A stretch of DNA of 64,000 bases from Macrobrachium rosenbergii (GCF_040412425.1 NC_089794.1:15955103-16019102), one strand, 5' to 3'; shown: positions 38,192-49,503, counted from the stretch's first letter. The notes: generated by a model not told the origin, from the letters alone. Made by a program: numbers and translations.

Positions 38192-40212
38192 TTTATTCTA
38201 AATATGCAAAGTGGAAAATACAACAAAAACTACCTCAGGGTACTAATGTACTGTATAGTCAATATGTAAGTACAGATGAAAATAACACTGATATGTAAAC
38301 ATACTGAACAAATAAATAAACAAGGATGAGAGGGAGTAAGAGAGTAAGAGTACAAAAGAGTATGGAATGAGACACTCTACAGCCTGTATTTCCAAATGTT
38401 TGCAACTCCTAACCTACTTTTTTAAGTTACAATCATTCTCTTGAATTAGTTTCTATAAAATATGATCAAATCTTCCTTTTAAATTTATAACATCAATTGT
38501 ACATGAAAGGTTGGTCATATGTGCATTATGTTAAAATGTCACCAATTACACAGGGAGGAGGGGCACAATGCATACCTTCAAGGTTCATTTTGACCTGAAA
38601 AACAAAATTAAGCTAACACAACCAACAGAATGAAGGAAACATAATTATGAGAAGTTCCACTCTGACCGCCCAAGAAAAGTCTTGGAGCCATTACCTGAAC
38701 CTACATTCCACACTATTCCCTTTGATATATGCAGGAAATCTAAGAATAAGCCATTTAGGAATTACAGTAAATACACAGGGCAACTAGGAATAAATTATTT
38801 AGGAATTACATTGCATGTACTGTATTCTAACCTAAAGTATCTTTGAAGTTATAGAGGTGAGTTCTGCCAAGCTTGAAGTCCTTATCCCTCATGATTCGAT
38901 TGACACGATATTCATCGGCCATTGCTTGGTATTTTTTCCTTTTCTTCCCGACACCACCTTCAGGAACATCATCCTCTTCAGTTCCATCTAAATCACTGAA
39001 CTCAGGACCAGTTGACAAATAACCATCTGTAGCTTTGATATTTTTTGTAATGTGGCCAGCAATCTGCTCATTCACACACTGAACAGCTGCTGAGTCTGTA
39101 TTAACCACTTCAGAAACTTCATGGTAAGACGAGCCTGATTCAATTTTATCTGAAAACATAAATGATATAACTTCCCTCAGCAACACTGATACTGAAAACA
39201 ATTATTATTATAATAAATTCAGTAACATGTAAGTTAGTCCCTCATAAACATAACAAATCATACAAAATATTGAGTATTGTAGTAATATAATCTTATACTA
39301 TTTATGATTAAAAACATACCATTAACTCCATTTCCTAAAATGAGATTCCAGTCTAGATAACAAAGATTACCTGTGCTCAATAATTCTACCTGCTAAATTT
39401 TCTAACAATAATAGCATTCCAAAGTAAGATAAATATACAAACAAGGCAATCAGTAAACAATGAACTCCAATCAAAACTAAAATGCTGGCATTGGTAACAA
39501 TTACCACTTCCAATTTACCAATCCTCAAATTTTAACGAGGGGCTTTATGAATTTTGGCCCCCTAAAATAACTAATTAACCAATTGTGATACACATTTTCT
39601 CCCCATTAATCAACATCAACCACATAATTATGTCTGCAATCAAGACTAAATCAATATTTTCCACACCACACCACTTTCGGCTTATTTGTCAGCAGCAATG
39701 CAGATAGATTTTTGCAACTCACTTGCTATGGCTTGTGAATCAAGGAAAAACAGCCCTAGCAGTTTGCACAGAAACACAGAACAAGGCAGACAAATTTTAC
39801 CTTGACTGCTCATTTTTTAATTACCAGTAAAAAAAAAATAGTGTAATCAAAAGGAAAAACTGAATTAGTAGTAAAAAAAAAATACTCAAAAGTAATATGT
39901 AGTAAACATAGAAGATAAAATTACCTTTCACAGCAATAAAAAGGCCAGAAAAGGATCTCAAATTTTATCATCAGTTTTCAATTACCCTCTTCCAATGTCT
40001 AACAAAGCATTACATTTTAGTTAAATTACTCTGCTCTGTAACGAAACTAACAATGCCATAAAAATAACCTACTAACCTTTTTTCTGTACAATATTCTTCC
40101 TGTCTTGGGTATTTGCTCCCTCAACATTACTAGGGCAAACATGATGAATAAAACTGTCAATGTTGTCGCAAAACACAAAGCATTCTCCGCACATGTACGA
40201 GTAATCTTCCAT
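22775..40212 (-). CDS. Five-module Myb/SANT-like nuclear protein with C2HC finger-like start and AT-hook (1195 aa, 16 coding exons)
   Basis: Coding exons, 5' to 3' on the minus strand: 40212-40077, 39149-38832, 38018-37858, 35938-35824, 35046-34905, 34568-34375, 33394-33282, 32234-31997, 31077-30905, 30457-30322, 29968-29827, 28294-28107, 27424-27240, 24855-24729, 24343-24272, 23922-22775. Lengths sum to 3588 bases and every junction phase agrees. Layout by residue: C2HC finger-like motif about 8-27; acidic/basic linker to 151; five Myb/SANT-like modules about 152-243, 244-355, 356-472, 473-575 and 576-685; helical region 686-789; basic segment 790-813 (KKRRLQSSKKP, probable nuclear signal); Ser-rich tail with an AT-hook around 1082 (KRKRGRPRK) and a charged helical end. 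I infer a DNA-binding chromatin or transcription protein. No orthologue name is recognised. The ATG lies directly after an acceptor (CAG), so a 5' non-coding exon must lie upstream. Confidence 0.87.
24272..27424 (-). CDS. Exons 13-15: helical region and basic segment
   Basis: Exons 27424-27240, 24855-24729 and 24343-24272. The first two encode predicted helical sequence without a recognised domain; the third encodes a Lys/Arg-rich stretch (SLKKRRLQSSKKP). The last exon's acceptor is weak: an alternative CAG at 24331-24329 would start the exon at 24328, fifteen bases shorter and still in frame, so two isoforms differing by five residues are possible. Confidence 0.72.
26198..26275 (+). repeat. 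Dispersed repeat with tRNA-like D-arm
   Basis: 'gggccagccctaggagagct' followed by 'taatcagctcagtggtctgg' is a block I recall from decapod repeats; 'agctcagtggt' looks like a tRNA D-arm. It lies in an intron of the Myb/SANT-like gene. Confidence 0.4.
26330..27110 (+). repeat. Internally duplicated non-coding repeat
   Basis: Two diverged copies of a block are visible: 26641-26715 and 26884-26960 (both containing a 'gaattctgaaga' or 'aaattctgaaga' motif and 'cctgtgatata'). A 30-base tandem duplication ('aaacttttacctttaaactt') sits at 26955-27015. 'aggtcaaggtcaaa'-type motifs recur. It lies in the large intron between exons 13 and 14 of the Myb/SANT-like gene, with no coding capacity. Confidence 0.6.
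28107..29968 (-). CDS. Exons 11-12: Myb/SANT-like module 5
   Basis: Exons 29968-29827 and 28294-28107, joined in phase 2. Helix 1 is YWSHEAVKHLLELYLQH, helix 2 region VFAKIRDNMQELGYGYT, helix 3 IHDHFKTLITQYRTRTSKLW, followed by NPTGAPYLEILEKVV, close to the usual C-terminal part of Myb/SANT-like domains (the acidic/hydrophobic 'p.f..l...l' segment). Confidence 0.8.
30322..31077 (-). CDS. Exons 9-10: Myb/SANT-like module 4
   Basis: Exons 31077-30905 and 30457-30322, joined in phase 0. Helix 1 starts LWSSEESRALLEIYP; the central Trp is in DLWLQVAKAYTASGFPKRDV; the third helix region is IAVHIGLLRMGYSQ, without the usual Trp. It is the most diverged module, assigned by position, exon structure and helix spacing. 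Confidence 0.7.
31997..33394 (-). CDS. Exons 7-8: Myb/SANT-like module 3
   Basis: Exons 33394-33282 and 32234-31997, joined in phase 0. Helix 1 is VLLQAYKDHIDQFM; the central Trp is in VWDEIKQKLHEEGYEYS; helix 3 is LKEILNGIIKGFEKT, which lacks the Trp found at the matching place in modules 1 and 2, so this module is more diverged. The exon ends in a very basic run (MRMRRKFRLRLR). Confidence 0.78.
33812..33922. repeat. Intronic inverted repeat (MITE-like hairpin)
   Basis: Arm 33832-33860 (from 'cttacctactgttagag') pairs with 33877-33907, with a 2-base indel; weaker pairing extends outward to about 33812 and 33922. The loop is 16 bases. It lies in the intron between exons 6 and 7 of the Myb/SANT-like gene. 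Confidence 0.8.
34375..35046 (-). CDS. Exons 5-6: Myb/SANT-like module 2
   Basis: Exons 35046-34905 and 34568-34375, joined in phase 2. The module opens GDWDKESTECFLKQM, has the central Trp (VGWERITSAL) and the third helix EARWRNMVTLYKTM. The first residues match module 1 closely (GDWD, ST), pointing to intragenic duplication. A basic segment (PKRRQIYEKVKGRSVK) follows. Confidence 0.82.
35108..35200 (+). repeat. 47-bp two-copy tandem duplication
   Basis: 'ctgccactaaggtatggcaa' and the following bases to 'attaatataa' are repeated with one substitution (tatgg/catgg). It lies in the intron between exons 4 and 5 of the Myb/SANT-like gene. Confidence 0.85.
35824..38018 (-). CDS. Exons 3-4: Myb/SANT-like module 1
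   Basis: Exons 38018-37858 and 35938-35824, joined in phase 0. The module opens GDWDERSTKLLIHLIQKYP, has the central Trp (HWENIHQEM), then GYTFT and LRMRWREVLQKYRW, the three-helix Trp spacing of the Myb/SANT-like (trihelix-type) family. Both outer boundaries are phase-1 introns. Confidence 0.82.
38115..38191. repeat. (TAT)n microsatellite
   Basis: About 25 ATT/TAT units, in the intron between exons 2 and 3 of the Myb/SANT-like gene. Confidence 0.96.
38832..39149 (-). CDS. Exon 2: acidic linker and basic KKRKK segment
   Basis: A 318-base exon, phase 1 to 1. It encodes a Ser/Glu-rich linker with an acidic stretch (DLDGTEEDDVPEGG) followed by GKKRKKYQ, a candidate nuclear localisation signal, then a basic helical segment leading into module 1. 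Confidence 0.82.
40077..40212 (-). CDS. Exon 1 (coding): start codon and C2HC finger-like motif
   Basis: ATG at 40212-40210 immediately follows an acceptor (TTTCCAG on the minus strand). The motif CGEC...FIHHVC gives a CX2C pair followed by His and Cys, like a degenerate C2H2/C2HC zinc finger. The donor is GTTAGT and the exon ends in phase 1. Confidence 0.82.
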
Positions 40213-40552
40213 CTGGAAATTAGGAGTGTAGTTAATTATAATTCAAAATACAATGACAATTGTTTTGAACAAAACAGAAATGTCATTAATATGTAAAGTA
40301 CACTTCTAAAGAACAAAACACCACTGCATTAAAAAAAGAAGAAAGCAGAGCTAAGAAAATACTGGAAATACTGCTCAAAACTAAACAAATATAAATTAAT
40401 TTCTTAATGAAAAATGATGCAAATTACAGTATAAAGGCTAAACCAATGGTTCATGGCAACTTGCAGCCTCATTCCTGTTTCTCTGATGCTCATAAATACC
40501 AAGACCAGTAACACTACCAGGAAAGACAGTACCATAGTTTCATAACTAGGGA

Positions 40553-40620
40553 ATGAAACTAGGGAATTAGAATACCTTTAGTACAATACTGAGGGAATTA
40601 GAATACCTTTAGTACAACAC
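40553..40620 (+). repeat. 32-bp two-copy tandem duplication
   Basis: 'gggaattagaatacctttag' plus 'tacaa(t/c)actg' appears twice in the first intron region of the Myb/SANT-like gene. Confidence 0.75.
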
Positions 40621-41579
40621 TGGGGGTGTGAAGTGTGAGATTACAGTATATAAGAACACAAATGATACTATAACTGAAAATATATGAAAAAAATCAATGC
40701 ATTTAAATTTTCCCGAGAAGAATTGTAAGGCTGGGAGCTAAATTTACATTTAAAATTTTAGCATTATCATCATTCTGAAGTGGGGTAAGCTGAAAGAAGT
40801 TGGACAGCTGAGTGGGAAAATTTTTCTTCCATGCAAAATCATCCAGATATTGCCAACAATAAAGATGTGATTAATTACTGTTTTATAATTATTCTGGCTG
40901 TTTTTACATTACAATACCAATTTCTCATCTGTACTATTTTGTGCAACTCTGGCATCGCTGCACAGCAGCATGATGTTGCTTGCATAAGTTAAATGAAATT
41001 CTTTTCTTGTCTTACTTTGTTTAATATTTAATACTTTTGTTCTTCATATGTTTTGATACAAATCTATTTTTTGTTTTGAAGCCAATCTAATAGTTTTCAA
41101 CAACAGCATGTATTCTAAAAATAATAATGACAAAACCTTTTTCTATGGTTTTTAGTGTGATTTAGACTAATTTTATATGAATTTCCATCATAAATACTTA
41201 GTTTGCCAATACAACACACCATGTCTAACAAAGCAGGGGGAACCCCAGTGACAAGCCGTAACTTTACAATCAGGTTAAATAAGGGGAAGAGGAGGGTGCT
41301 TAACCAATCAGGAAGGACCCAGCAAGTCCAGCATCCTATGTTGTTAGGTTGGATTTGGAAGGTTGGGTTATTATTTGTGAATCCCTGCTCAAATCTTCAG
41401 CCAAGCCCCAGCCCCTCCTTCCCAAATACCACAGTGCCCCATTTGGTAGCTCTATGCCTATAAGATGTAGGGGTTTATAGACCTGTTGGGTTAGATATAA
41501 GCAAGCATTTCCAATGAAACTGATTTTGTTATATTCACACACAAAAATGTGTCATAAAAACAGAGGTAACTCGACAGTA

Positions 41580-42210
41580 AAGCTCCATGGGGCACTGTGT
41601 TTAGCACTAGCCCCTTGGAGTTGACCATAAAATCACAAAAAACAGTAAATTTCTCTAATTATCTCGGTAAATTTCTCATATTTTCTATAGGCTATTGTTC
41701 AGTTAAAAAATTTTATTAATAAACAATATCTCCGTGCAGAACTCCTCTGTAGAATTATCAAAATATATTTCACCACTGCAGTAATTCACAGGAAAAGCTC
41801 TGCACAAAGATATTGTTTGTTAATGAAATTTTTCAATGAACAATATAAAAAAAAAAGTGTATAGAATGTAGTACTGGCGATATAATCTGAGAAATATACC
41901 TAGATAATGAGAAATTTACTAACTTACGTTTAAGTTTACTTTCATCCCTGAGGCTGGGACTAAACATGATGTCACACTGAGCTTCTGCCATGTTTAGTAC
42001 CAGCCCCTCAGGGATGAAGCAAAAACAAGAACAAAGACAGTTAATTTCTCATTCTCTCAGTAAATTCCTCAAATGATCTCAACTGCATTGTATTATAGGC
42101 TATACACCCTTTTCTATATTCTCTTGTTCACTCAAACAATTTCATTGCTAAACACATCTCCATCCAGGGCTCTTCCTTGGACTTATTACCAGTTTTATCA
42201 AGAATAAATC
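41580..42210. mobile_element. Compound foldback element, about one and a half copies
   Basis: Block A (about 41640-41760) is followed by its inverse A' (about 41780-41935), then a hairpin centre (41941-41968 pairing with 41989-42018), then A again (about 42036-42200). A half-centre ('actgtgtttagcactagccc') precedes the first A. The centre shares 'gtttagtac(t/c)agc' with the element at 48996-49288, but the arms differ. It lies in the probable first intron of the Myb/SANT-like gene. Confidence 0.75.
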
Positions 42211-42496
42211 ATGTAAAAACTACTTTCCCACTTCATGTAGGACATAGTGACTCATGCTAACCTTGGGGAGTCATGTTACTTCAAAACAAGTGCAGTATTA
42301 AACTAGTAGCAGTATACCAGATTATTCATTAAAAATAATTTTAACCCAAAGAAATATGAAGGAATGACTGTAGTCAGGGAGGGAGAAGTTATAAACTACC
42401 TCAAAAATGGCCAAGAGAGTTGAAACTCTTTAGCAAATGGAGAAGCCACCCATGACAGGTCAGGGCAAAATGCCCAAATTAAGGGTAGGTTAAGGA

Positions 42497-42775
42497 AGGA
42501 ATATAGAATTTAGGCAAAAGCCTAGTGCTGGGACCTATGAGGTAATCCAACGCTGAGAGGGAAATTGACAGTAGTCTAGAAAGGTTTGAAAGGTGTAACA
42601 GGAGGAAACCTCACAGTTGCACTATGAAACAACTTTCAAGAGAGGGTGGACAGCAGGACAGAAAAGAACATGAATGAAGGTACAGTAATAGGAATTAAAG
42701 TGGTATCAGCTACGGGGCGAAGGGACGCTGCTAACAGTGAGGTGCACTGACGACATTAACCCTCTCCGGAGAAGG
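42497..42775 (+). repeat. Dispersed SINE-like element, copy 3
   Basis: Relative of the elements at 3552 and 8431, more diverged and with a deletion near its 3' end (after 'gggacgctgc' the 'aaagaacctttagtaatgcc' part is missing). It lies in the probable first intron of the Myb/SANT-like gene, antisense to it. Confidence 0.75.
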
Positions 42776-43080
42776 GTAGGTTAAGTAGCTAAGTTAAAGA
42801 GATACAAGGTTTTTCGACAAATCGCACGTGTAGCCCGTCGATCTGCAGTGGCTCAAGTCTAGTCCTGCCTATGGTGGGTCAAAGCAAAGTTTAGGACGAC
42901 ACAACAACAGCAGAACAGGCCTGACTTAAGCTAAGATACACTTTCTGTAGCCTATTGGACACTTCTCTATTCTTATGAACAACAAATTTCAACTGTGAAA
43001 TTATGCTTTTTATCTACTATAACCACGGACAAATTAATTTATCAGCTTAAAAATGACAAACAACTACATTAACACTCACT

Positions 43081-43150
43081 TTTATGATAAATCGTAATCT
43101 AAACAAGACAGAGAAACTTTGTTTTGATTTCGGGTGTTCTGGCGCTTCTT
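43081..43150 (-). other. Candidate 5' non-coding exon and start region of the Myb/SANT-like gene
   Basis: On the minus strand a consensus donor (AAA|GTGAGT) would end an exon at 43080-43081. Upstream lies a more GC-rich stretch with CpGs and an AAGAAGAAGAAGCGCC run. A non-coding first exon is required because the coding ATG at 40212 directly follows an acceptor. The assignment is based on donor quality and position only. Confidence 0.25.
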
Positions 43151-43404
43151 CTTCTTGACTCCATGAGAGCAATCGTTACGTACAACACATTGTAAAATAA
43201 TCACTGTCAACAAGTTCTGCCTAAAATTATAGAATGCCACAGATCTGCATGTTCTTTTATAGAGGTATAAAGCATTGTAGGATCAAAGCTTTATTATATC
43301 AATATTAAATAACGGCGAGGACATCCTTAAATAGCTCGATGTTGTCAATTCTTTTCGGGTGATTACCAAACCACCAGACAGAGCCAAATCACCAATTATA
43401 TCAC

Positions 43405-43429
43405 TTTTCCTAAATATTTTGTTAAACTG

Positions 43430-43502
<73 letters not shown>

Positions 43503-43519
43503 CAAAATATTTAGGAAAA
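43405..43519. repeat. Perfect 21-bp inverted repeat around a (TA)n array
   Basis: 'ttttcctaaatattttgtta' plus one base at 43405-43425 is exactly inverted at 43499-43519. The intervening 73 bases are almost pure TA, so the whole could extrude as a cruciform. Confidence 0.85.
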
Positions 43520-43951
43520 TTATATATTTATATATATATATATGAGAATAATAAACAGATTATCATAATTGTAAATTGTTTAATGATTTAACCATCATTA
43601 GGAAGAGTATAGCTCTTTTGTACTATAAGCCCTGGAGATCATTCAATGTATATTACAAAAGATATTTAAAAACTTACGTGGTACCCATGAAAGTAATATT
43701 TGTCTGAAAACTCGTAATTCAGACAAAATGATTTGTCAGCTCTTACAAGTAGTTATTCTGTCCTGTGGTCTTCATACAGGAAATTTTTTTTTTTTTTTTT
43801 TAATTCTCCTCGTCCTAAAAATCTTATGTTTTCTCATGTCATACCAAGGACAAGCAAGTTCAAGTGTAAAAAGAACTGCTTTAAAACCATGACAGACCAA
43901 GATGTGAATTATGGCTTTAATCAGTGACCTAAATCTAGTCGGTACGAATAG

Positions 43952-44031
<80 letters not shown>
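43952..44031. repeat. (GA)n microsatellite
   Basis: About 39 uninterrupted GA units. Confidence 0.97.
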
Positions 44032-44033
<2 letters not shown>

Positions 44034-44188
44034 TTAAAGACAAAAAGTTGTACAAAATAAACAGCTGCTACAAAGTCGTGAATTTAAAAACCTGAAATGC
44101 CTTTAGTGTCTGTAAGTGAAGATAATACTAACGTTGGTCAAAAGAATTACATTTGAAATATATTATCATGGATGCTTTGAAGAAAGTG

Positions 44189-44189
44189 G

Positions 44190-44261
<72 letters not shown>
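44189..44261. repeat. (TAT)n microsatellite
   Basis: About 24 units. Confidence 0.96.
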
Positions 44262-44262
<1 letters not shown>

Positions 44263-44834
44263 CTCTGGCAAGGACATTTTGATATGTGGCCTTCTTTATT
44301 GTATGTCTTTGTAAGCAGGTTTACAAAAATTGTTGTGTTTATCATTATTGCATTTCAAAACGAGCAAACTTTGTTCATATGTGTGGAGAAGACAAAAAGA
44401 TAAAAATATAATAATAGACAAATAAAGGTCAATGAACAAAGAAGTGAATATATGCATACAAATCCAGCAATGCAAGTCAGGACAACTGAAGGCAATGATG
44501 AATAGCACTTCAGAATAATAAAGGCAATATTGTTAGTACTTCACCTTCAGTCATTTTACATGCATGGTAAACACGCTTAAGTCTCTAAGTCACGGGAGGT
44601 AATTTGATCAATGTCATGCATTTCACGGTTGGGTGACAGTTCCCTTCCCACCACTTCAAAGCTTTGGAAGTTTGTGTGCAAGTGCCCTTTCTGATTCCTG
44701 GGGGTTAAGGCATGCAGGTTTCCCGATGTTTTGCTGCTCTGGGCTAGATCTGGACATTGCGTGCCAATGTCATCGGCCTTTGCCTGTAAATATACTTTAA
44801 ATAAACATGGAAACGATGGAAAACTGATACACGA

Positions 44835-44908
<74 letters not shown>

Positions 44909-47900
44909 CCACTGGCTTTCTCCTCATTCATCGTAACCACAGTTTCACCTTCTCGAAGCCAACTCAGGTAGTCATCAAGAATCATCACAGGAGATATTAA
45001 CTTTCCGTGACAGCCATGAAGTATTCATTAACCATCAATATATCTTCTGCTGCTTGTAATTTTAACTGATAGGCCTAGAAAAAAGGTAACAGTTTCTCTT
45101 CCAGATACTTCCAGGTACTATAGTGATTAATGATACAGCTCCTGAGAATTTTAGTTGGCTCTCTTTGTCCTTTCATTCTCATCTTTGCTTCGCTTAATCC
45201 CAAAGTTTTGTATTCAAAACAGTTCCCGATATCGCAACGGGGCACTCAGAGTTACTAGTTCCCTTTCGTGAATCTTTCTGTGTGCGCGTGCATTCACGTA
45301 TATGTATAAAGGCACACACACACGAACTCTATTATATTTTGTGCATCCACAAATTTATAATGCTATGATATATATAAATCAGAATGCGATACTTTTACAT
45401 GTATATTAAGCATTTTTATACTATTACCTGAGATATAACTGACAACGGATCACAAAGAGGTCCGAAAATCACTCAAAATCGCCACCACTCTTGCAGATTA
45501 TCTTCTCTAACAAACAAATCCGAAACACGGTCGCAGAAACAAGACTAGGAAATGAAAGTAATTTCGACAAACAATTACCTTTAGAGCACCAGAACCCGAG
45601 CACGGCTGATTCCGCTCAACCGATTAAAATAATTATTCTCTCTCTCTCTCTCTCTCTCTGCATTGATATCTCCATTTCAGTTGACGGCAGGGCGCTCCCA
45701 GGAGCTGAATAAGGGGGTTCCCTAATTACTGAGAAGTCCTGGCGAGCGTAGCGAGACCATGCAGCAGGGATGGAGAGAGGGGGGAGGGGAAGGGAGCTGT
45801 TGCCCTTGGGAAATTTGTTTATGCTTATATAAACTAATATTCGTCGTCTCTGAATGCTAGGAGATACTGAGTTGAAGATAGTGTGTAATTTAACATCATA
45901 TTCTGCACCAATACAAACTAGACCTAAATAATACGTTACTAACGGCTTTCCAAAGAAGCACAGCGAGGGTTATTAGTCTAGAGAAACACCGTGCTGTTCC
46001 CTGTCCCCAGCTGTCTGCAAAGGCATAAATTATCAGGACCATGATACGGATACTTTTAAGAAATATTATTGACATGAATTTGTTGTTGTTTCGCAAATAG
46101 TTTAACCAAATCGGTGAATTCGCATTCTCAACTTTTGCGTGGCTAGCCCGAAGGGTTTGTTCTTAATGAAAATGACAAGTATTATTGGATACATAACTGC
46201 CCTTTCAAAATTCATCAATTAGGTACATTGGAAAGGATGAAGATTCTGATTAAATAATGCTTAAAGGAGTAGTTTTCAATATTTGCGCTCGTCGTTGGTG
46301 GAAAACTGGGTAGCAACCTCAAACATGTTCAATTGTAAAATTACGTTGTTCAGCATTCCGTGCATTCTGAGTTTGACATTGTACAGAAAATCTCAAATTT
46401 ACGTACATGCTAACTTCATATCTAACCGGATAAAGAATAAACAGAAATAATTGACTGTTCCAAGATAGGTGACTAGCACTAGAGAGCAAATCTCGACCAA
46501 GGCAGTTGGTTAGCTTGCTTACCCAATTGCTCTGCAAAATTTACATTTTCTTTCACGGATGAAAAACGCAGTTAATATAGTCAACTAATGGCCTTCAATG
46601 TTTGTTCCATTAGAATGAGTGTACATTTTGAATAATTACAATAAACGGTAAACTAAATGGTATAGAATCGTGTTGGTCTTAATGTTCTGGAAACAGAAGA
46701 ATGCTACTAGGCAGAAATCAGTTGCAAATTTGTCTGTGAGGGTTAGACTTGCCACTCATGAGCCTTTCTGTCTAAGCCTATTATACAGGTCATGTTGCAG
46801 AAGTTTCGATGTCCCATTTCCATGTCCCACCAACCGACCCAAGATTGATCCTACGGGAAGGAGACTACTGAGTTTGCGTCGTGCAAACATCAGTGAGCAT
46901 CTGCTGACCTCGGCAGTGAATGATATACCTGGTGTTTAGTAGACTGTGATGGGTCACGGCAAGCGTTCAGAGAGGCCCGGGACTCGTAGCCTCATTCCAA
47001 AATTCCTGTTGAGAATCTAGAATCAACCCAAAATTGCCTTGGACTAATATTATTATCATTATATTATTAAAATTATTGCCATGTACTGTACACTTACCGT
47101 TACTTAAGTCAAAACGCCATTCCCTGTTCTAACAGTCCGCTTGGCCTTCCTATGCGAGATTCCTAAAACGGGTATCTCACACCCACATGGTGCTGCAGGG
47201 TTACAGGTGGGTAGGGCCAGTGCAACATGGATCCCACTCGCCCTTAAAACATCGTAGGAGTGGCGCAGGAAACGTATTTTCCTTTCTGGTTTTTTTGTTT
47301 GATTTCTACCTTTTAACCGTTATTTTCCGGTCTTCTTTATTGATAATGCTTTATGATTTAAAATACAAACATCAAGACTAACATTCAATAGGGTAATGTG
47401 CAGAAACGAGACGATACATTCTGGAAATGGCCGATACCTTGAGCTTTGCCATATCGCTTCAAGTCTTACAAGTTGCCAATTGTTCTTTTAATAATTCACC
47501 TTATTCTATGCTGCAGTATTAAACCGTTCATATATCAATATAATTATGACGCAGATTTATAGATCTGATGCTCAAATAACGACTAATCTATCTAAATTAA
47601 AGATATAAAAACTGTTTAAAGAAATCCCGAAGTGACAACGTAAAACAGGTACCTTTGATTGTAGGAGTCGAATAAGAGAAGGGAACTCAGTCCTGCACGA
47701 ACGGCTCCACTCGTAGGGAAATAGCAGATAATTCTCCTACCTGCTACATCTGGGGATTAACAAAGATAGCAAGGAAAGGTATGTTAAACTCAATATATTA
47801 CTTAAGAAAAACTTAAACGTGGGGAAAAGAGGTAGTTTTCTGGCGGTTCGAAAATCAATGGAGAAAGTGTTTCTGACACTTTAACGCTTTCACTTCTTAG

Positions 47901-48700
47901 TCTCGTAACTTGAAAGGAAAAGTTCACTTTCTAGAGAGACATTCCGTCATTTAAAATTACCCTTTTCCTGTAGGCCGCTCAGAATAGATCAATAGGCAGT
48001 AGGAAGATCTCTTATTGTCAAAATAGAAACCAGCTGGTATCTGTTGCGACATCGCAGTATAATGTAAAGCGTCTTCAAGGTTGTTCCTAGACTTGAAAAA
48101 CTCGTACTGATTGTGTCATAACTATTCGCTTATATTGTTTTTTATACATTTTGTGGATAATATATATTATTATTATTAAATGGATACACTATCGGGAACG
48201 GACATGCAGAGAAAAACAGATATATTTGTCGATAAAAAGGAATGAATTCACATCACGTCTGGGCAAGAAGTGTGAGTGTGGTCATAACGAGTCTCTGATG
48301 CTTATGCATGTATGATTGGTTTGTATATATACATGCAGTGGGCATTACCTAACAGGTTAGCGTATGAATACTTTCTGTTATGTTATTGGTAAATTTTAGC
48401 ACAAGATGAAATGGTTAGAGTGGCTTAAACTTTGCTAAGTTGGAGGAATTGAATTGCAAAAGGAATATGAATGCTCGCGCGGGACCATCCCTTAAAATGA
48501 GATTTGGGTCTAATCCTACGATTTACCGGAAAGGGCAAACATTGCTCGAGGGTTGCTCACAAGTGATAAAACGTATATAAATGAAATAAAAAGAAAAAGG
48601 TTTCAACTCACTGAAATCTTATGGAAAATATCTTTGTCCATAGTTTTTATCTTTTTCTTATTTTCTAAATTTCAAATAACCTAAACCAAGTTGATGCTTC
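44262..48700. other. Gene-poor spacer
   Basis: Contains (CT)n arrays (44836, 45638) and scattered short open frames without domains. The 89-codon frame at 46670-46939 has no recognisable family or initiation context. Nothing else is supported. Confidence 0.55.
44836..44903. repeat. (CT)n microsatellite
   Basis: About 33 units. Confidence 0.97.
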
Positions 48701-48712
48701 AAGAGAAAGCTC

Positions 48713-48880
48713 AAAGGGCCAATGGTTAGGACGCTGGCCTCGCAAGTTCGATTCCTGGGTGAGTTTACCTGGTTGTCAGTCGACTGTAGTGACTGGAGGA
48801 TGAAGAAGGTTATGGGTCTAGCGCCCACATTCTAGAAGTTTTGGTGAAAACTGAAAGCCATAATCTCTCCATGATATATA
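48713..48880 (+). repeat. tRNA-derived SINE-like fragment
   Basis: The head 'gggccaatggttaggacgct' resembles a tRNA D-arm/A-box, and 'gttcgattcctggg' resembles a T-arm/B-box, but the region between them is too short for a functional tRNA. A non-tRNA body follows and runs into AT-rich sequence and a (TA)n array. Confidence 0.5.
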
Positions 48881-48895
48881 TAATATAAATATATA

Positions 48896-49288
<393 letters not shown>

Positions 49289-49420
49289 ATATACACACTA
49301 GTGATTCACTATTGCTTACTAAGTTTAATAATGGGTGTGGCAGCGATCTTGTTTAACTCTAGAGCCATGCTACACAAAGGCACCACGCCCTTTTGCCTTG
49401 AATTAATTTTTTAATTCTGA

Positions 49421-49422
<2 letters not shown>

Positions 49423-49491
<69 letters not shown>

Positions 49492-49503
49492 AAAGTGATA
49501 ATA

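Noticed and set aside
38044..38298. Poly-Tyr and poly-Ile/Leu frames over (TAT)n arrays (also 44116 and 50033)
   Set aside because: They are trinucleotide repeats in intron or spacer DNA.
46670..46939. An 89-codon open frame
   Set aside because: No family resemblance, no splice or promoter context, and length is compatible with chance.
48713..48762. A functional tRNA gene
   Set aside because: The D-arm and T-arm look-alikes are too close together to hold an anticodon arm and variable loop, so a SINE head or tRNA fragment is more likely.
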